In this document: positions 8,527 to 16,940 of the stretch, piece by piece
Position numbering within the stretch: the stretch's first letter is position 1
Layout of the letters: the number at the start of each line of letters is the position of its first letter
Assembly: GCA_000437435.1 (NCBI GenBank)
Contig: FR899626.1
Location: forward strand, 75,605-139,604
Length of the DNA: 64,000 nt
Source of the DNA: Clostridium sp. CAG:768
GTDB lineage: Bacteria > Cyanobacteriota > Vampirovibrionia > Gastranaerophilales > Gastranaerophilaceae
Direction of reading: 5' to 3'
Notes under the pieces: generated by a model
What the model saw: only the letters and a program-made list of their open reading frames with translations
Database searches by the model: none
Told to the model about the DNA's origin: nothing
Program-made: the position numbers and the translations under genes

Positions 8527-9302
8527 ATGGAAAGATTTGAAACTCGGGGGGGGGGCATAATTTAAGCTCTACTCTTGCGTTTACATTAGCAGAGATACTT
8601 ATAACTTTAGGAATTATAGGAATTGTAGCAGCGCTTACAATGCCTTCTATTATTGCAAAGTATCAAGATAAAGTACTAATAACTGCAACTAAAAAGGCAT
8701 ATTCGACAATTCAAAATGCTTTGTTGGAAGCTCAAGCTGATGGTGGTACTATAGGAGATAATACATATTTATTTGATGTTACACAAAATAATGTTGATTT
8801 AGCTAAAAGATTTCAAAAATATTTTAATGGCGCAATTTTATGTGAAAATAAAACATCAAAAGGATGTAAAGAATATTATGATATTACATATTTGTATGCA
8901 ACGAAACAGGTTTTAAACGGTAGTACATCTGGACAAGCTTTAAATTATCCTAAACTTATTTTACCTGATGGTATGATTTTGTCTTTATCTCAACAAGCTT
9001 CTTGTCTGAATGTTTGGTATTCTTGTGAGCGAGATGATAAAGGAAACTGTAAAAAAGATGAACATGGTAATGATATTATGAAACCTGGAAGTGATGATGC
9101 TTGTGCTTATATTTATTTTGATGTTAATGGAGTGAAAGGTCCTAATCAATACGGTAGAGATGCTTATTCATTAAAAATAAGACAAAAAGATTTGACAGGA
9201 GTTTTTTATAATCCTTATGGTGCTGAAAGTTTGAAAAATATACTTTCTGGTACAGAAAAATTAATTTATGAAAAATATACAATAGGTGAGACAGTTGAAT
9301 AA
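8527..9302 (+). CDS. Poly-G phase-switch pilin-like gene, locus B (OFF as sequenced)
   Basis: Second member of the family. The leader reads MERFETRGGGII then TAA with the ten Gs present. With one more G, or two fewer, it reads through as ...GGHNLSSTLA/FTLAEILITLG and continues as a pilin to 9302. The pilin N-terminal motif lies upstream of the first ATG of the downstream frame (8640), so an annotation starting at 8640 would miss the cleavage site and half of the membrane helix. The residue before the predicted cut is Ala rather than Gly. The C-terminal half has a Cys pair and YFDVNGVKGPNQYGRD. The leader is short, about 17 residues in the joined form. It is downstream of rqcH-umuC but has its own promoter. 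Confidence 0.8.
8546..8555 (+). repeat. G10 homopolymer tract, locus B
   Basis: Ten Gs followed by CATAATTTAAG. Here the tract starts one base later within the codon and is followed by two extra bases (AT) relative to the other loci. The frame relation between leader and pilin is therefore the same as in loci A, C and D. Confidence 0.85.
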
Positions 9303-9334
9303 AAAAAGTCCCGAAATTATTTCGGGACTTTTTT
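9302..9334. terminator. Bidirectional Rho-independent terminator
   Basis: GTCCCGAAA and its exact complement TTTCGGGAC flank a three-base loop, with A6 on the left and T6 on the right. It separates pilin locus B from the convergent SLH gene and serves both. Confidence 0.92.
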
Positions 9335-9338
9335 ATTT

Positions 9339-10484
9339 TTATTCTAAAATCCAACCGTTTGTTAAATCAACTTTGATTGGCTTAAGAAGTTTTATGTAGA
9401 CAACATCTTCTGGATTAACATTTAATTTTTCACCTTTTAATGTTGCTCTTACTATTTTCATAAACCAGTTTCTGTCTTTTTTGATTTCTCCAGAGCCTGC
9501 AAATGTTGTTGTTTGGTCATTGTTTGTAGTGATTAATGAGTTATCTAGAACTAAAACCCCATTTCTAACAAACCATTTACCGCTTCTTACATCCAGTAAT
9601 TGCCCTTTTAAGTTTGAACCTTTATATACAAGGATAAATTTATCTTTAGTTACATAGTTTTCTGGAGCTGAAGCTACATAGATTTCTCCAGGTTGAGATG
9701 ATTGAGAACTTATGTAGTTACTCAATTTAACAGGAACAATTGCACCTGCTGGAATTGTGCCGACACTTCCTTGTACATATGCATTTTCTACTACATACCC
9801 GTCACCGGTTTTCTTTCTCATTGCTTCTGCAAGTTTTGCATTTGGATTTAATTGAGCTTGTTCCATCATTTCATATAAAATTGCAGATACTTCTGCTCTT
9901 GTTGCAGGTCTGTTTGCTTCAATTTTTGCTTTGTCTTTTGATGGAATAGTTACTAACATATTTAAAATTTCTGCTTTGCCTGCAGGAATTAAGAACCATT
10001 CTGGAACTTCATTTGTGTCAGCGAATTTTTTAGAAAGAACTTCTTTAGCTTTCATATCACTGATTTGTTCTGTAGTTAGAGCATTTACCGCTACAGAAAT
10101 TGATTCTGCTCTAGTCACTGTATCATCAGGTCTGAAAGGTTCACCTTGTGGCGGGCATGAAATTAAATCAAAATATAGTGCTTTTTGAATTGAATCATAT
10201 GCCCAAAAACCAGGTTCAATATCAGTGAATTTAACCGGTTGTGCAACATTTGTGTGTTCTTGCCCTAATGCTTTAATAGCCATTGATGCAAATTCTGCTC
10301 TTGACACATTGTCATCAGGTTTGAATGTGCCGTCAGGGTAACCTACAATTACACCTTTTTCAGTTAAAACTTCGATTTGTTTCGCAGCCCAATGGTCAGA
10401 ATTAACATCAGGATAAGCGAAAGCTGGTATGGTTATAACTAATGTAACCAGTGCAGATAACGCTAGTTTAAATAGATTTCTCAT
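9339..10484 (-). CDS. Secreted S-layer-homology (SLH) domain protein
   Basis: Exported cell-envelope protein of 381 residues. A signal peptide (about 1-23, ending A-F-A) is followed by three SLH modules. The first has DHWAAKQIEVLTEKGVIVGYPDG and FKPDDNVSRAEFASM (about 26-75), the second FRPDDTVTRAES (about 85-135), and the third is weaker (FADTNEVPEWFL, PATRAEV, about 150-205). The remaining C-terminal half is beta-rich with no recognised domain. SLH modules bind pyruvylated wall polymers or, in Cyanobacteria-like envelopes, tether the outer membrane to peptidoglycan. A GGAGAG Shine-Dalgarno precedes the start. Confidence 0.9.
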   Translation of the reverse strand: MRNLFKLALSALVTLVITIPAFAYPDVNSDHWAAKQIEVLTEKGVIVGYPDGTFKPDDNVSRAEFASMAIKALGQEHTNVAQPVKFTDIEPGFWAYDSIQKALYFDLISCPPQGEPFRPDDTVTRAESISVAVNALTTEQISDMKAKEVLSKKFADTNEVPEWFLIPAGKAEILNMLVTIPSKDKAKIEANRPATRAEVSAILYEMMEQAQLNPNAKLAEAMRKKTGDGYVVENAYVQGSVGTIPAGAIVPVKLSNYISSQSSQPGEIYVASAPENYVTKDKFILVYKGSNLKGQLLDVRSGKWFVRNGVLVLDNSLITTNNDQTTTFAGSGEIKKDRNWFMKIVRATLKGEKLNVNPEDVVYIKLLKPIKVDLTNGWILE

Positions 10485-10567
10485 ACTTTACTCTCCTATA
10501 TAAATATTCCATTAATATATTACCTGTAAAAGGAATTTACGGCAATATTTAATAAAGTTATGTTACT

Positions 10568-10585
10568 ATTGCTAAACATAGCAAT
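10568..10585 (+). other. Terminator-like hairpin between divergent genes
   Basis: ATTGCTA and TAGCAAT pair around an AACA loop and are followed on the plus strand by TTTTATTTTG and a T-run. It sits in the divergent region upstream of galM, so it could be an attenuator or the end of a short transcript. The stem is only seven pairs and AT-rich. Confidence 0.35.
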
Positions 10586-10649
10586 TTTATTTTGTTTTTT
10601 GTTTTATAAATTTATGCTATGATTTTTCAATCATAAAGGAGTGTAGTAA

Positions 10650-11846
10650 ATGCCAATTGATTTTAATCCGCATATTTTATTTGTTAATAATAATCGACCT
10701 GTTTTGCAAAATATTGTAAATTCAACTTTTCTTGCAAATCAACCGATACAGGATACTTTTACAAAAACAGTTCAGACAAATTCATCATATGACGGAATTA
10801 AAATAGAGAAAAAGTCTTTTGGTAAGATTGAAAAGACAGGCAAGCAAGCTGAATTATATACAATTACAAATAAAAATGGTGCAAGTGTAAGTTTATCTTC
10901 TTTTGGTGCTACTATTACATCAATAAAAGTGCCTGATAAAAGTGGAAAATTAATAGATGTTGCTCAAGGATATGAGTCTGTAACGCCTTACGAAAAATCT
11001 CCGATTGGGCATGCTGGTGGCACAATTGGACCTTGTGCAAATAAAATTAATAAAGGTTCTTTTAAGCTCGGAGAAAAAGAATACAAATTGGATTGCAACA
11101 AAGATAACGGACTTACTCATTCTCATGGTGGTAAAGAAGGGTTAGATGTTAAAAACTGGAATGCAGAAGTATTAAAAGACGGCATCAAATTTACTTATAA
11201 TAAAAAAGATATGGAAGGTGGGTATCCTGCAAATGTAAAAATGTCTGTGACATATAAGTTTGATAACAACAATAATTTATCAGTAAAATATGAGGCTCAA
11301 TCAGACAGTGATACAATTTTGAATTTGACAAATCATTCTTATTTTAATCTTGATGGTGCTGAAAATACTTATGAAAATTCTGTAATGGAACATATAATTC
11401 ATTTGCCAAATTCTTCTAAATATACTCCAGTGAATGAAATAGCAATTCCGACTGGTGAAATAAAATCTGTAGATGGTACTGATTTTGATTTCAGAACTCC
11501 GAAAAAATTGTCTGAAATGAATAAAAACGGGTATGATCAGAATTTTGTTGTAGATAATTATGACGGAAAGACAATAATTGAAGTTGCTAGAGTAAAGTCT
11601 GAAAAATCAGGAATAAATATGAATGTATCTTCTGATTTACCTGGATTTCAGTTCTATACGGCAAATAACTTAGGTAAAGATTCTCAACCTTTAGGAAAAG
11701 ATGGAAAAAGGTATGAGAAACATTCAGCTTTATGTGTGGAACCACAATTTTTCCCTGATGCAATAAATACATTTGAAGAAAAACCTATTTTGAAAAAAGG
11801 TGATAAATATAATCGAACAATAATTTATTCTTTTGGTAATAATTAA
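10650..11846 (+). CDS. galM: Aldose 1-epimerase (galactose mutarotase)
   Basis: Interconverts alpha and beta anomers of aldohexoses. The mutarotase fold begins near residue 50 and shows SFGATITSIKVPD, IGPCANKINKG, the active-site NLTNHSYFNLDG (His) and LCVEPQFFPDA (catalytic Glu). The family's usual N-x-L-H-G-G is replaced by L-T-H-S-H-G-G. An N-terminal extension of about 48 residues without a signal peptide is unusual. The start has an AAAGGAG Shine-Dalgarno. No other galactose-pathway gene is nearby, so it may act in general sugar metabolism. Confidence 0.88.
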   Translation: MPIDFNPHILFVNNNRPVLQNIVNSTFLANQPIQDTFTKTVQTNSSYDGIKIEKKSFGKIEKTGKQAELYTITNKNGASVSLSSFGATITSIKVPDKSGKLIDVAQGYESVTPYEKSPIGHAGGTIGPCANKINKGSFKLGEKEYKLDCNKDNGLTHSHGGKEGLDVKNWNAEVLKDGIKFTYNKKDMEGGYPANVKMSVTYKFDNNNNLSVKYEAQSDSDTILNLTNHSYFNLDGAENTYENSVMEHIIHLPNSSKYTPVNEIAIPTGEIKSVDGTDFDFRTPKKLSEMNKNGYDQNFVVDNYDGKTIIEVARVKSEKSGINMNVSSDLPGFQFYTANNLGKDSQPLGKDGKRYEKHSALCVEPQFFPDAINTFEEKPILKKGDKYNRTIIYSFGNN

Positions 11847-11906
11847 AATTAATAATTCATACGTTTAGCTAATTTATAATTGAAAATTAAATTGTATTAT
11901 CAAATA

Positions 11907-12296
11907 ATGAGGCAATTCTTATTATTAATTTTAATACTGAATTTAATTTCAATATCTGCTTTTGCTGCTACTCCAAAGAATCATAAATTTTATGAAAAGG
12001 ATTATCAAAACTATTGGTGTAGAGCAAATGGTGGTGTGACAGAAGTGATTTTGCCTGATAAGGCTCGTGTTGATTGCGTAACAAAGACTCATGCCGTAGA
12101 ATTTGATTTCGCTAAAAAATGGGCAGAAAGTATCGGTCAGTCTCTGTATTATGGGGAACAGTTACATAAAAAAGCAGGAATTGTTTTGATTTCTGAAAAT
12201 GGTCAAAGTGATGAAAAATATATAAAACGTGTAAAATCAGTGGCAAATTACCACAATATTGATTTATGGATAATTACACCAGAGCAAATGAAATAA
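11907..12296 (+). CDS. Secreted protein with a nuclease-like (PD-(D/E)XK-like) core
   Basis: The 129-residue product has a signal peptide (MRQFLLLILILNLISISAFA) and a compact domain with GGVTEVILPDKARVDCV, then HAVEFDFAKKWAESIGQSLY. The order Glu, Asp, Glu-x-Asp, Lys resembles PD-(D/E)XK nuclease-fold proteins, and I recall small exported bacterial proteins with the same core. The activity is inference. The start is placed at the ATG at 11907 because it gives a clean signal peptide; a TTG at 11880 is the alternative. No clear Shine-Dalgarno is seen. Confidence 0.65.
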   Translation: MRQFLLLILILNLISISAFAATPKNHKFYEKDYQNYWCRANGGVTEVILPDKARVDCVTKTHAVEFDFAKKWAESIGQSLYYGEQLHKKAGIVLISENGQSDEKYIKRVKSVANYHNIDLWIITPEQMK

Positions 12297-12365
12297 AAAT
12301 TTTTCAGCAAAAATTTTTTTGTTTAAGTTTTAATAATTATAATGTAATAAATTTAGGAGTTAAGT

Positions 12366-12716
12366 ATGGTTAAAATTTATGGTATTTCAAGATTTGTAAA
12401 TGAAAAAACGACCGCAATTCAAAGAACTGTAAAAATTTTACCTAAAACAGGTACTCAAGTTATAAAATTTATGAATAATGAAAAATTAATGTCTAAGGTA
12501 GTTATACCTGGACGTGGAAATGTAAACTCCAGATTTATGACTAATTTAATAACAAATTTTAAAGATGGACAACCGTATAAAATTTCAATAAATTACATAA
12601 AACGCCCCTATAAGGGGTTATCTGACTACTATGTTTCTTTGTTTTTTTTACCAAAATATATGGATCTAAAGAATAAATGGAAATCTGTTTTTGCAGGAAG
12701 AAATTATTTTGTGTAA
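12366..12716 (+). CDS. Small basic hypothetical protein
   Basis: The 116-residue, Lys/Asn-rich product has no signal peptide, membrane helix or motif that I recognise. A TTAGGAG Shine-Dalgarno precedes the ATG, which supports it as a real gene. The C-terminal part contains several aromatic residues (YYVSLFFLPKYMDL). It stands alone between a secreted protein and the tRNA cluster. Confidence 0.55.
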   Translation: MVKIYGISRFVNEKTTAIQRTVKILPKTGTQVIKFMNNEKLMSKVVIPGRGNVNSRFMTNLITNFKDGQPYKISINYIKRPYKGLSDYYVSLFFLPKYMDLKNKWKSVFAGRNYFV

Positions 12717-12774
12717 AGGTAATTGTGTTTTAATTAAAATAAGAATGTATTCTAGTCTAAAATAAATATAATAA

Positions 12775-12798
12775 AAAAGACCTCATAAGAGGTCTTTT
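12775..12798 (-). terminator. Terminator of the tRNA cluster
   Basis: AAAAGACCTC and GAGGTCTTTT form a perfect 10-bp stem with an ATAA loop. On the minus strand it is followed by T-rich sequence, directly after the tRNA-Tyr gene. Confidence 0.85.
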
Positions 12799-12802
12799 AA
12801 AA

Positions 12803-12888
12803 TGGTGGGCAAGGGTGGATTCGAACCACCGTAGTCTCGCGACGGCAGATTTACAGTCTGCTCCCTTTAGCCACTCGGGCACCTACCC
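12803..12888 (-). tRNA. tRNA-Tyr (anticodon GTA)
   Basis: The minus strand reads GGGTAGGTGCCCGAGTGG, an anticodon stem GCAGA/TCTGC with loop CTGTAAA (anticodon GTA), a long class II variable arm, a GGTTCGAATCC T-arm and an encoded CCA end. The long variable arm fits bacterial tRNA-Tyr. Confidence 0.95.
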
Positions 12889-12907
12889 ATATTTAATTTT
12901 CAAAATT

Positions 12908-12979
12908 TGCCTTTGACGGGATTTGAACCCGTGGCCTCTCCCTTACCAAGGGAGTGCGCTACCCCTGCGCCACAAAGGC
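12908..12979 (-). tRNA. tRNA-Thr (anticodon GGT)
   Basis: Acceptor stem GCCTTTG/CAAAGGC, anticodon stem CTCCC/GGGAG with loop TTGGTAA (anticodon GGT), and T-arm GGGTTCAAATCCC. The CCA end is not encoded. A 13-base near-copy of the acceptor/D-arm start lies just beyond the 5' end at 12984-12996. Confidence 0.95.
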
Positions 12980-13011
12980 TTATGCCACAAGGGCTTTTAT
13001 TTAATAAAAAA

Positions 13012-13083
13012 TGCCGACTATAGGAATCGAACCTACAACCTACGGTTTACAAAACCGTTGCTCTACCATTGAGCCAAGTCGGC
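13012..13083 (-). tRNA. tRNA-Thr (anticodon TGT)
   Basis: Acceptor stem GCCGACT/AGTCGGC, anticodon stem ACGGT/ACCGT with loop TTTGTAA (anticodon TGT), T-arm GGTTCGATTCC. CCA not encoded. First gene of the Thr-Thr-Tyr cluster in transcription order. Confidence 0.95.
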
Positions 13084-13192
13084 TAACCACATGAATTATT
13101 GTATTAAGAAAATACTTAAATGTCAAGACTTTCTTTTTATATTTGTTGTATAATTTTTTTAGCAAATTTTATATTAAGAAAGGCTTGGATTT

Positions 13193-13534
13193 ATGTTTAG
13201 AAGTATTGCCCCTATAATATTGTTAACTATTTCAAATATATTTATGACTTTTGCTTGGTATGGCCATTTAAAGCATAAATCTACAGCATTGTGGTTAGTT
13301 ATTTTAGTTAGTTGGGGCATAGCGTTTTTTGAATACTGTTTTCAAGTCCCAGCAAACAGAATTGGAAGCAGTGTATATTCTGCAGCACAACTAAAAACTA
13401 TTCAAGAGGTTATTACTCTTTTAGTTTTTAGCGTATTTTCCGTTTTATACTTAAAAGAAGAATTTAAGTGGAATTATTTAGTTGGATTTATATTTATAAT
13501 TTTTGCTGTATTTTTTATTTTTAAAAAATGGTAA
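13193..13534 (+). CDS. DUF486/DMT-family small membrane protein
   Basis: The 113-residue product has four membrane helices. It matches the DUF486 family: IFMTFAWYGHLKH near the start, W-x-I-A-F-F-E-Y-C-F-Q-V-P-A-N-R in the middle and QLKTIQEVITLLVFSVFS later. It is half the size of a typical DMT transporter and probably works as a dimer; the substrate is unknown. It has its own TATAAT-containing upstream region but no strong Shine-Dalgarno other than AGAAAGGC. Confidence 0.9.
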   Translation: MFRSIAPIILLTISNIFMTFAWYGHLKHKSTALWLVILVSWGIAFFEYCFQVPANRIGSSVYSAAQLKTIQEVITLLVFSVFSVLYLKEEFKWNYLVGFIFIIFAVFFIFKKW

Positions 13535-13536
13535 TA

Positions 13537-15141
13537 TTATTTTTCAAAAACAAATACCCTATAATATTTTAATTTTGTAGCTTTTTTTATTTGTAAATAT
13601 TTTTGGCAAATCATGAATGCTTCTGCATTCATTCTTGAAAGGCTACCTGTCATAACTGGTATTTTTCTATATTCATCCATGCTTTTTAGTGGGTATGAAT
13701 TATAATTTTCGTCCCAAATATAGAAAATTTTATCATGTTTATTCATTGGGGCAATTACTCTTGATACAAAATCTTTTTCAAATTCCGGATTTATTTGTTG
13801 GGAGTTAATAACAAAATGCTCATATTTACCGTATTTGTCAGCTATATTTATGTTTTGAGCATAAGATTCATGGACGAAATCTTGTAATAAACTGAACTTT
13901 CTTCCGTTAAATTCTATGTATTTATCAAAGTCATTATTTCTTAAGGCTAGCACAATTGTATCTGAGTCTTTTATTCCATAATTATTTAATACTATTGCAG
14001 TTGGCTTTTCTCCTAAATCACGATATCCTCTTACTGCACTTTGAGGAGAGGCTATTAAATATAGTGTGTTTATTAATAATAGGTAAGTGATTATAATTTT
14101 TAATTTTATAGGTTTTATTTCTCTTAAACCAAGGCTTATTAGTAGTAAAAATGGAGTTACTGCAAGAATTGTGTATCTTGTAAGCATTCTAAGCCCGCTA
14201 TTCATGCAAAGTATAGTTTCAAATAGTAAAAATAGTATTGGTAAAGCTAAGATATAATAGTTGTTTTTATTTTCTTTGATAGCTCTGTACATTCCATAAA
14301 ATGCTATGCCTATTGGAATGTATAAAAATAAAATTTGTAGTATTCCAATTGTTGGGATGTAGATTTTGGGGTTATTATATACAGCTATTATAATTGGAGT
14401 GAAGAAATTTTGAATAAGCACAAATGTTGTAAAAATATTACTTGTGAATATCCAATTTGCGCTCTCATATTTGCCCATATGAGTAAGTATGTAAATAGCG
14501 AAAGGAAGTATCGATGCTATAAGTATTAAATTTGAGATTAAAAAGTTTTTTAATATTTTTTTATTTTTTATAAGTATGTACGTAAGTACAATAAGGCCTT
14601 GGGCTATTACATATAATATACCTATTGTAAATGTGTACACAATTGCTGCATTTGCAAGTGTATATCCTACATAATCTTTAATATGATTATTTTTAATTAT
14701 TCTGATTATGAAAAACATGGAAATGGTCACAAAAAGGGCTAGAAAAATATAAAATTTTACTTCTTGTGAATAAAAAATTAATGTAGCGTTAATTGCTGTT
14801 AAGAATGCAAAAATATTTCCCGTTTTTTCATCTTTAATTTCTTTCCCTGTAAAAAACGCCATAACAACAGTTAATACTCCTGCCAGTACCGAAAATAATC
14901 TTATTGTAATATCTCCGTTACCGAATATTTTCATCCATGCTGCAAGCATTAGTTGATATAAAGGGAAATGAACATCAGCATCTACTGCAGCTTTTATAAT
15001 ATCCAACGGACCTCCGGCAATTGTTTGGTTATACATTACCATTTCGTTGTGCCAAAAGCCTGCTGGTTTGTCGATAAATAGTATACGTAAAATTATTGCA
15101 AATATAACTAACAATACAAATATAATTTTATCTTTTTTCAT
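13537..15141 (-). CDS. Membrane glycosyltransferase, GT39/ArnT (PMT_2) type
   Basis: The 534-residue product has about eleven N-terminal membrane helices. The first periplasmic loop carries acidic and aromatic residues (GFWHNEMVMYNQ) as in lipid-linked-sugar transferases of the ArnT/PMT superfamily. The C-terminal 150 residues are a soluble periplasmic domain. Such enzymes move a sugar from a polyprenyl-phosphate carrier to lipid, protein or glycan on the outer face of the inner membrane. Acceptor and donor are unknown. A GAGGAG Shine-Dalgarno supports the start. Confidence 0.8.
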   Translation of the reverse strand: MKKDKIIFVLLVIFAIILRILFIDKPAGFWHNEMVMYNQTIAGGPLDIIKAAVDADVHFPLYQLMLAAWMKIFGNGDITIRLFSVLAGVLTVVMAFFTGKEIKDEKTGNIFAFLTAINATLIFYSQEVKFYIFLALFVTISMFFIIRIIKNNHIKDYVGYTLANAAIVYTFTIGILYVIAQGLIVLTYILIKNKKILKNFLISNLILIASILPFAIYILTHMGKYESANWIFTSNIFTTFVLIQNFFTPIIIAVYNNPKIYIPTIGILQILFLYIPIGIAFYGMYRAIKENKNNYYILALPILFLLFETILCMNSGLRMLTRYTILAVTPFLLLISLGLREIKPIKLKIIITYLLLINTLYLIASPQSAVRGYRDLGEKPTAIVLNNYGIKDSDTIVLALRNNDFDKYIEFNGRKFSLLQDFVHESYAQNINIADKYGKYEHFVINSQQINPEFEKDFVSRVIAPMNKHDKIFYIWDENYNSYPLKSMDEYRKIPVMTGSLSRMNAEAFMICQKYLQIKKATKLKYYRVFVFEK

Positions 15142-15176
15142 AATCTCCTCTTATATCCCACTTTATTAAATAAAAA

Positions 15177-15248
15177 AGCGGACGACGGGACTCGAACCCG
15201 CGACGTCAACCTTGGGAAGGTTGCATTCTACCACTGAATTACATCCGC
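15177..15248 (-). tRNA. tRNA-Gly (anticodon CCC)
   Basis: Acceptor GCGGATG/CGTCCGC, anticodon stem CAACC/GGTTG with loop TTCCCAA (anticodon CCC), T-arm CGGGTTCGAGTCCCG. CCA is not encoded. It sits upstream of and on the same strand as the GT39 gene. Confidence 0.94.
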
Positions 15249-15397
15249 ATAATATTAATATTTAACTTTGTAATTTTATCAAATATGTAAAAGTCATGCA
15301 AGTAAAAATCTTTTGAAAAATTATTTTTTAGCTTGACAAAATATGTAAAAATTTCTAATCTTTTATATATGATAAGAGTTGGAGTTTATAGAAAGTT

Positions 15398-16726
15398 ATG
15401 ATAGTTATTAACAGAATATTTTTATTAATAGTAATATTATCTTTTTATTTGCTAATTCCATCTAGGGTCTATGCTTTAGATTATAAAAATGGACATTTCG
15501 AAAAAATAAGAACAGATTATCATTTGGGGATTCCTGTCCAATTTAATGACGGTAGAGTATTTATAATTTCAGATGATAATATTATAAATTTTGATACTAA
15601 TACTAATAAATTCAATAAAATTGCAACTCTCAATACCTCAATTGATAAGCATGATAATACTAAAGCTATAGGATTAATCCAAAATAAAATTTTGTTTATA
15701 GCCCCTTTATTTAAAGAACCTTCAGAACAGTTCGAACACGAAATTTATTGGTTAATTCTTAATGATTTATATAAATACAAATCATTATATTTTGGAGATA
15801 AAAATATTAAAACAACAAGAGATGCTTGGCGAGCTTATAAACAATTACCAGAAATAGAAAGAGAAAAAATTTATTTACCCTATCTACAAAAAGATTCAAA
15901 TTTATTAAAAAAATATTATGATTATATAGAGGATTATAAAAAATCGATGTATGCCCAATTATTTGATATTGATTCATATAATTTCGAATATACAGGTAAA
16001 TTAAATTTAAGAAGATCTAATTCAAAAAAAGTTTTGTTAAAAGATGGTAGTGTACTTTTATTTGGAGGTTTTGTTCAAAGAGATAATTCTATACCTATCG
16101 GAATTAGTGATTCAGGTGTGTCTAGAAAAGCAAGTGTGATTGAAGTCTATAATCCTGATACAAATGAATTTTCGCTTATAAAATCCCCTAAAATTTTTAA
16201 TAATATTAATGATTTGTATCTTTATAATGATAATTTATTAATTGTTGCTGATAACAGATTTTATTTATACAATTTACGGACAAATAATTTAAGAGAATCA
16301 AACTGTGAAGTGAATGGTAAAACTTTTCTTCAATTAAAAAATGGAGATATTGTATTAGTAAGTTATGTTTCTGATAAATTAGGTAATCAGATGATTTTGA
16401 AACGATATAATCCAGAAAAAGATGCAATTGTTGAACTTGGGAAATTAATTGTTCCAAGAGGATCAGTTTATTTGTATAACATGACATTATTACCTGATGG
16501 GAATATTTTAGTAAACGGTGGCCAAAATATTGAAAAATCAGGTAATTTTTCAGGAGATGGTATATATGAAAATCGAACTGAAATATTTAATCCTGAAACA
16601 GGGAAATCTGTATTGATAAAAAATATGCCTTATAAAAGACCTGGAGGGTATTCAGTTATGTTAAAAGACGGACGTATATTGTTTTATTTTGATAAGTACG
16701 CTTGTTTATATGTTCCAAGAAAATAA
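15398..16726 (+). CDS. Secreted kelch-like beta-propeller protein
   Basis: The 442-residue product starts with a signal peptide or signal anchor (about 1-26, ending V-Y-A). Kelch-type blades follow: LLKDGSVLLFGGF, VIEVYNPDTNEFS, LPDGNILVNGGQ, EIFNPETGKS and MLKDGRILFYFD. The spacing of D-G-x-[IV]-L and N-P-x-T elements fits a galactose-oxidase-like propeller without the oxidase residues. A charged helical insert (about 110-185) interrupts the blades. Its role is unknown; surface binding is plausible. Confidence 0.7.
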   Translation: MIVINRIFLLIVILSFYLLIPSRVYALDYKNGHFEKIRTDYHLGIPVQFNDGRVFIISDDNIINFDTNTNKFNKIATLNTSIDKHDNTKAIGLIQNKILFIAPLFKEPSEQFEHEIYWLILNDLYKYKSLYFGDKNIKTTRDAWRAYKQLPEIEREKIYLPYLQKDSNLLKKYYDYIEDYKKSMYAQLFDIDSYNFEYTGKLNLRRSNSKKVLLKDGSVLLFGGFVQRDNSIPIGISDSGVSRKASVIEVYNPDTNEFSLIKSPKIFNNINDLYLYNDNLLIVADNRFYLYNLRTNNLRESNCEVNGKTFLQLKNGDIVLVSYVSDKLGNQMILKRYNPEKDAIVELGKLIVPRGSVYLYNMTLLPDGNILVNGGQNIEKSGNFSGDGIYENRTEIFNPETGKSVLIKNMPYKRPGGYSVMLKDGRILFYFDKYACLYVPRK

Positions 16727-16783
16727 ATTAAGTGAGCGCAATGTGAATATTAGTCTGTATTGCAATAAATTAGCAAAATAAAA

Positions 16784-16806
16784 AAGAGTCCGAAAATCAG
16801 ACTCTT
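16784..16806 (-). terminator. Terminator of tRNA-Gly (GCC)
   Basis: AAGAGTC/GACTCTT stem with additional GA/TC pairing near the loop. On the minus strand it is followed by TTTTTATTTTG, immediately after the tRNA. Confidence 0.8.
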
Positions 16807-16811
16807 CTTTA

Positions 16812-16886
16812 TGGAGCGGGAGACGAGGCTCGAACTCGCGACATCCTCCTTGGCAAGGAGGCATTCTACCACTGAATTACCCCCGC
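16812..16886 (-). tRNA. tRNA-Gly (anticodon GCC)
   Basis: Acceptor GCGGGGG/CTCCCGC, anticodon stem CCTCC/GGAGG with loop TTGCCAA (anticodon GCC), T-arm CGAGTTCGAGCCTCG, and an encoded CCA. Confidence 0.95.
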
Positions 16887-16940
16887 ATTGGGTACTTTTT
16901 TATTATTACATGAACAATTTTTTTTTGCAAGTGTTTTTTA

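Noticed and set aside
8640..9302. Pilin B as an ordinary gene starting at ATG 8640
   Set aside because: That start lies inside the hydrophobic helix and removes the FTLAE cleavage site. The true N-terminus is upstream, across the G tract.
9740..9949. Small plus-strand open frame opposite the SLH gene
   Set aside because: Leu/His-rich shadow of the SLH coding sequence with no initiation signals.
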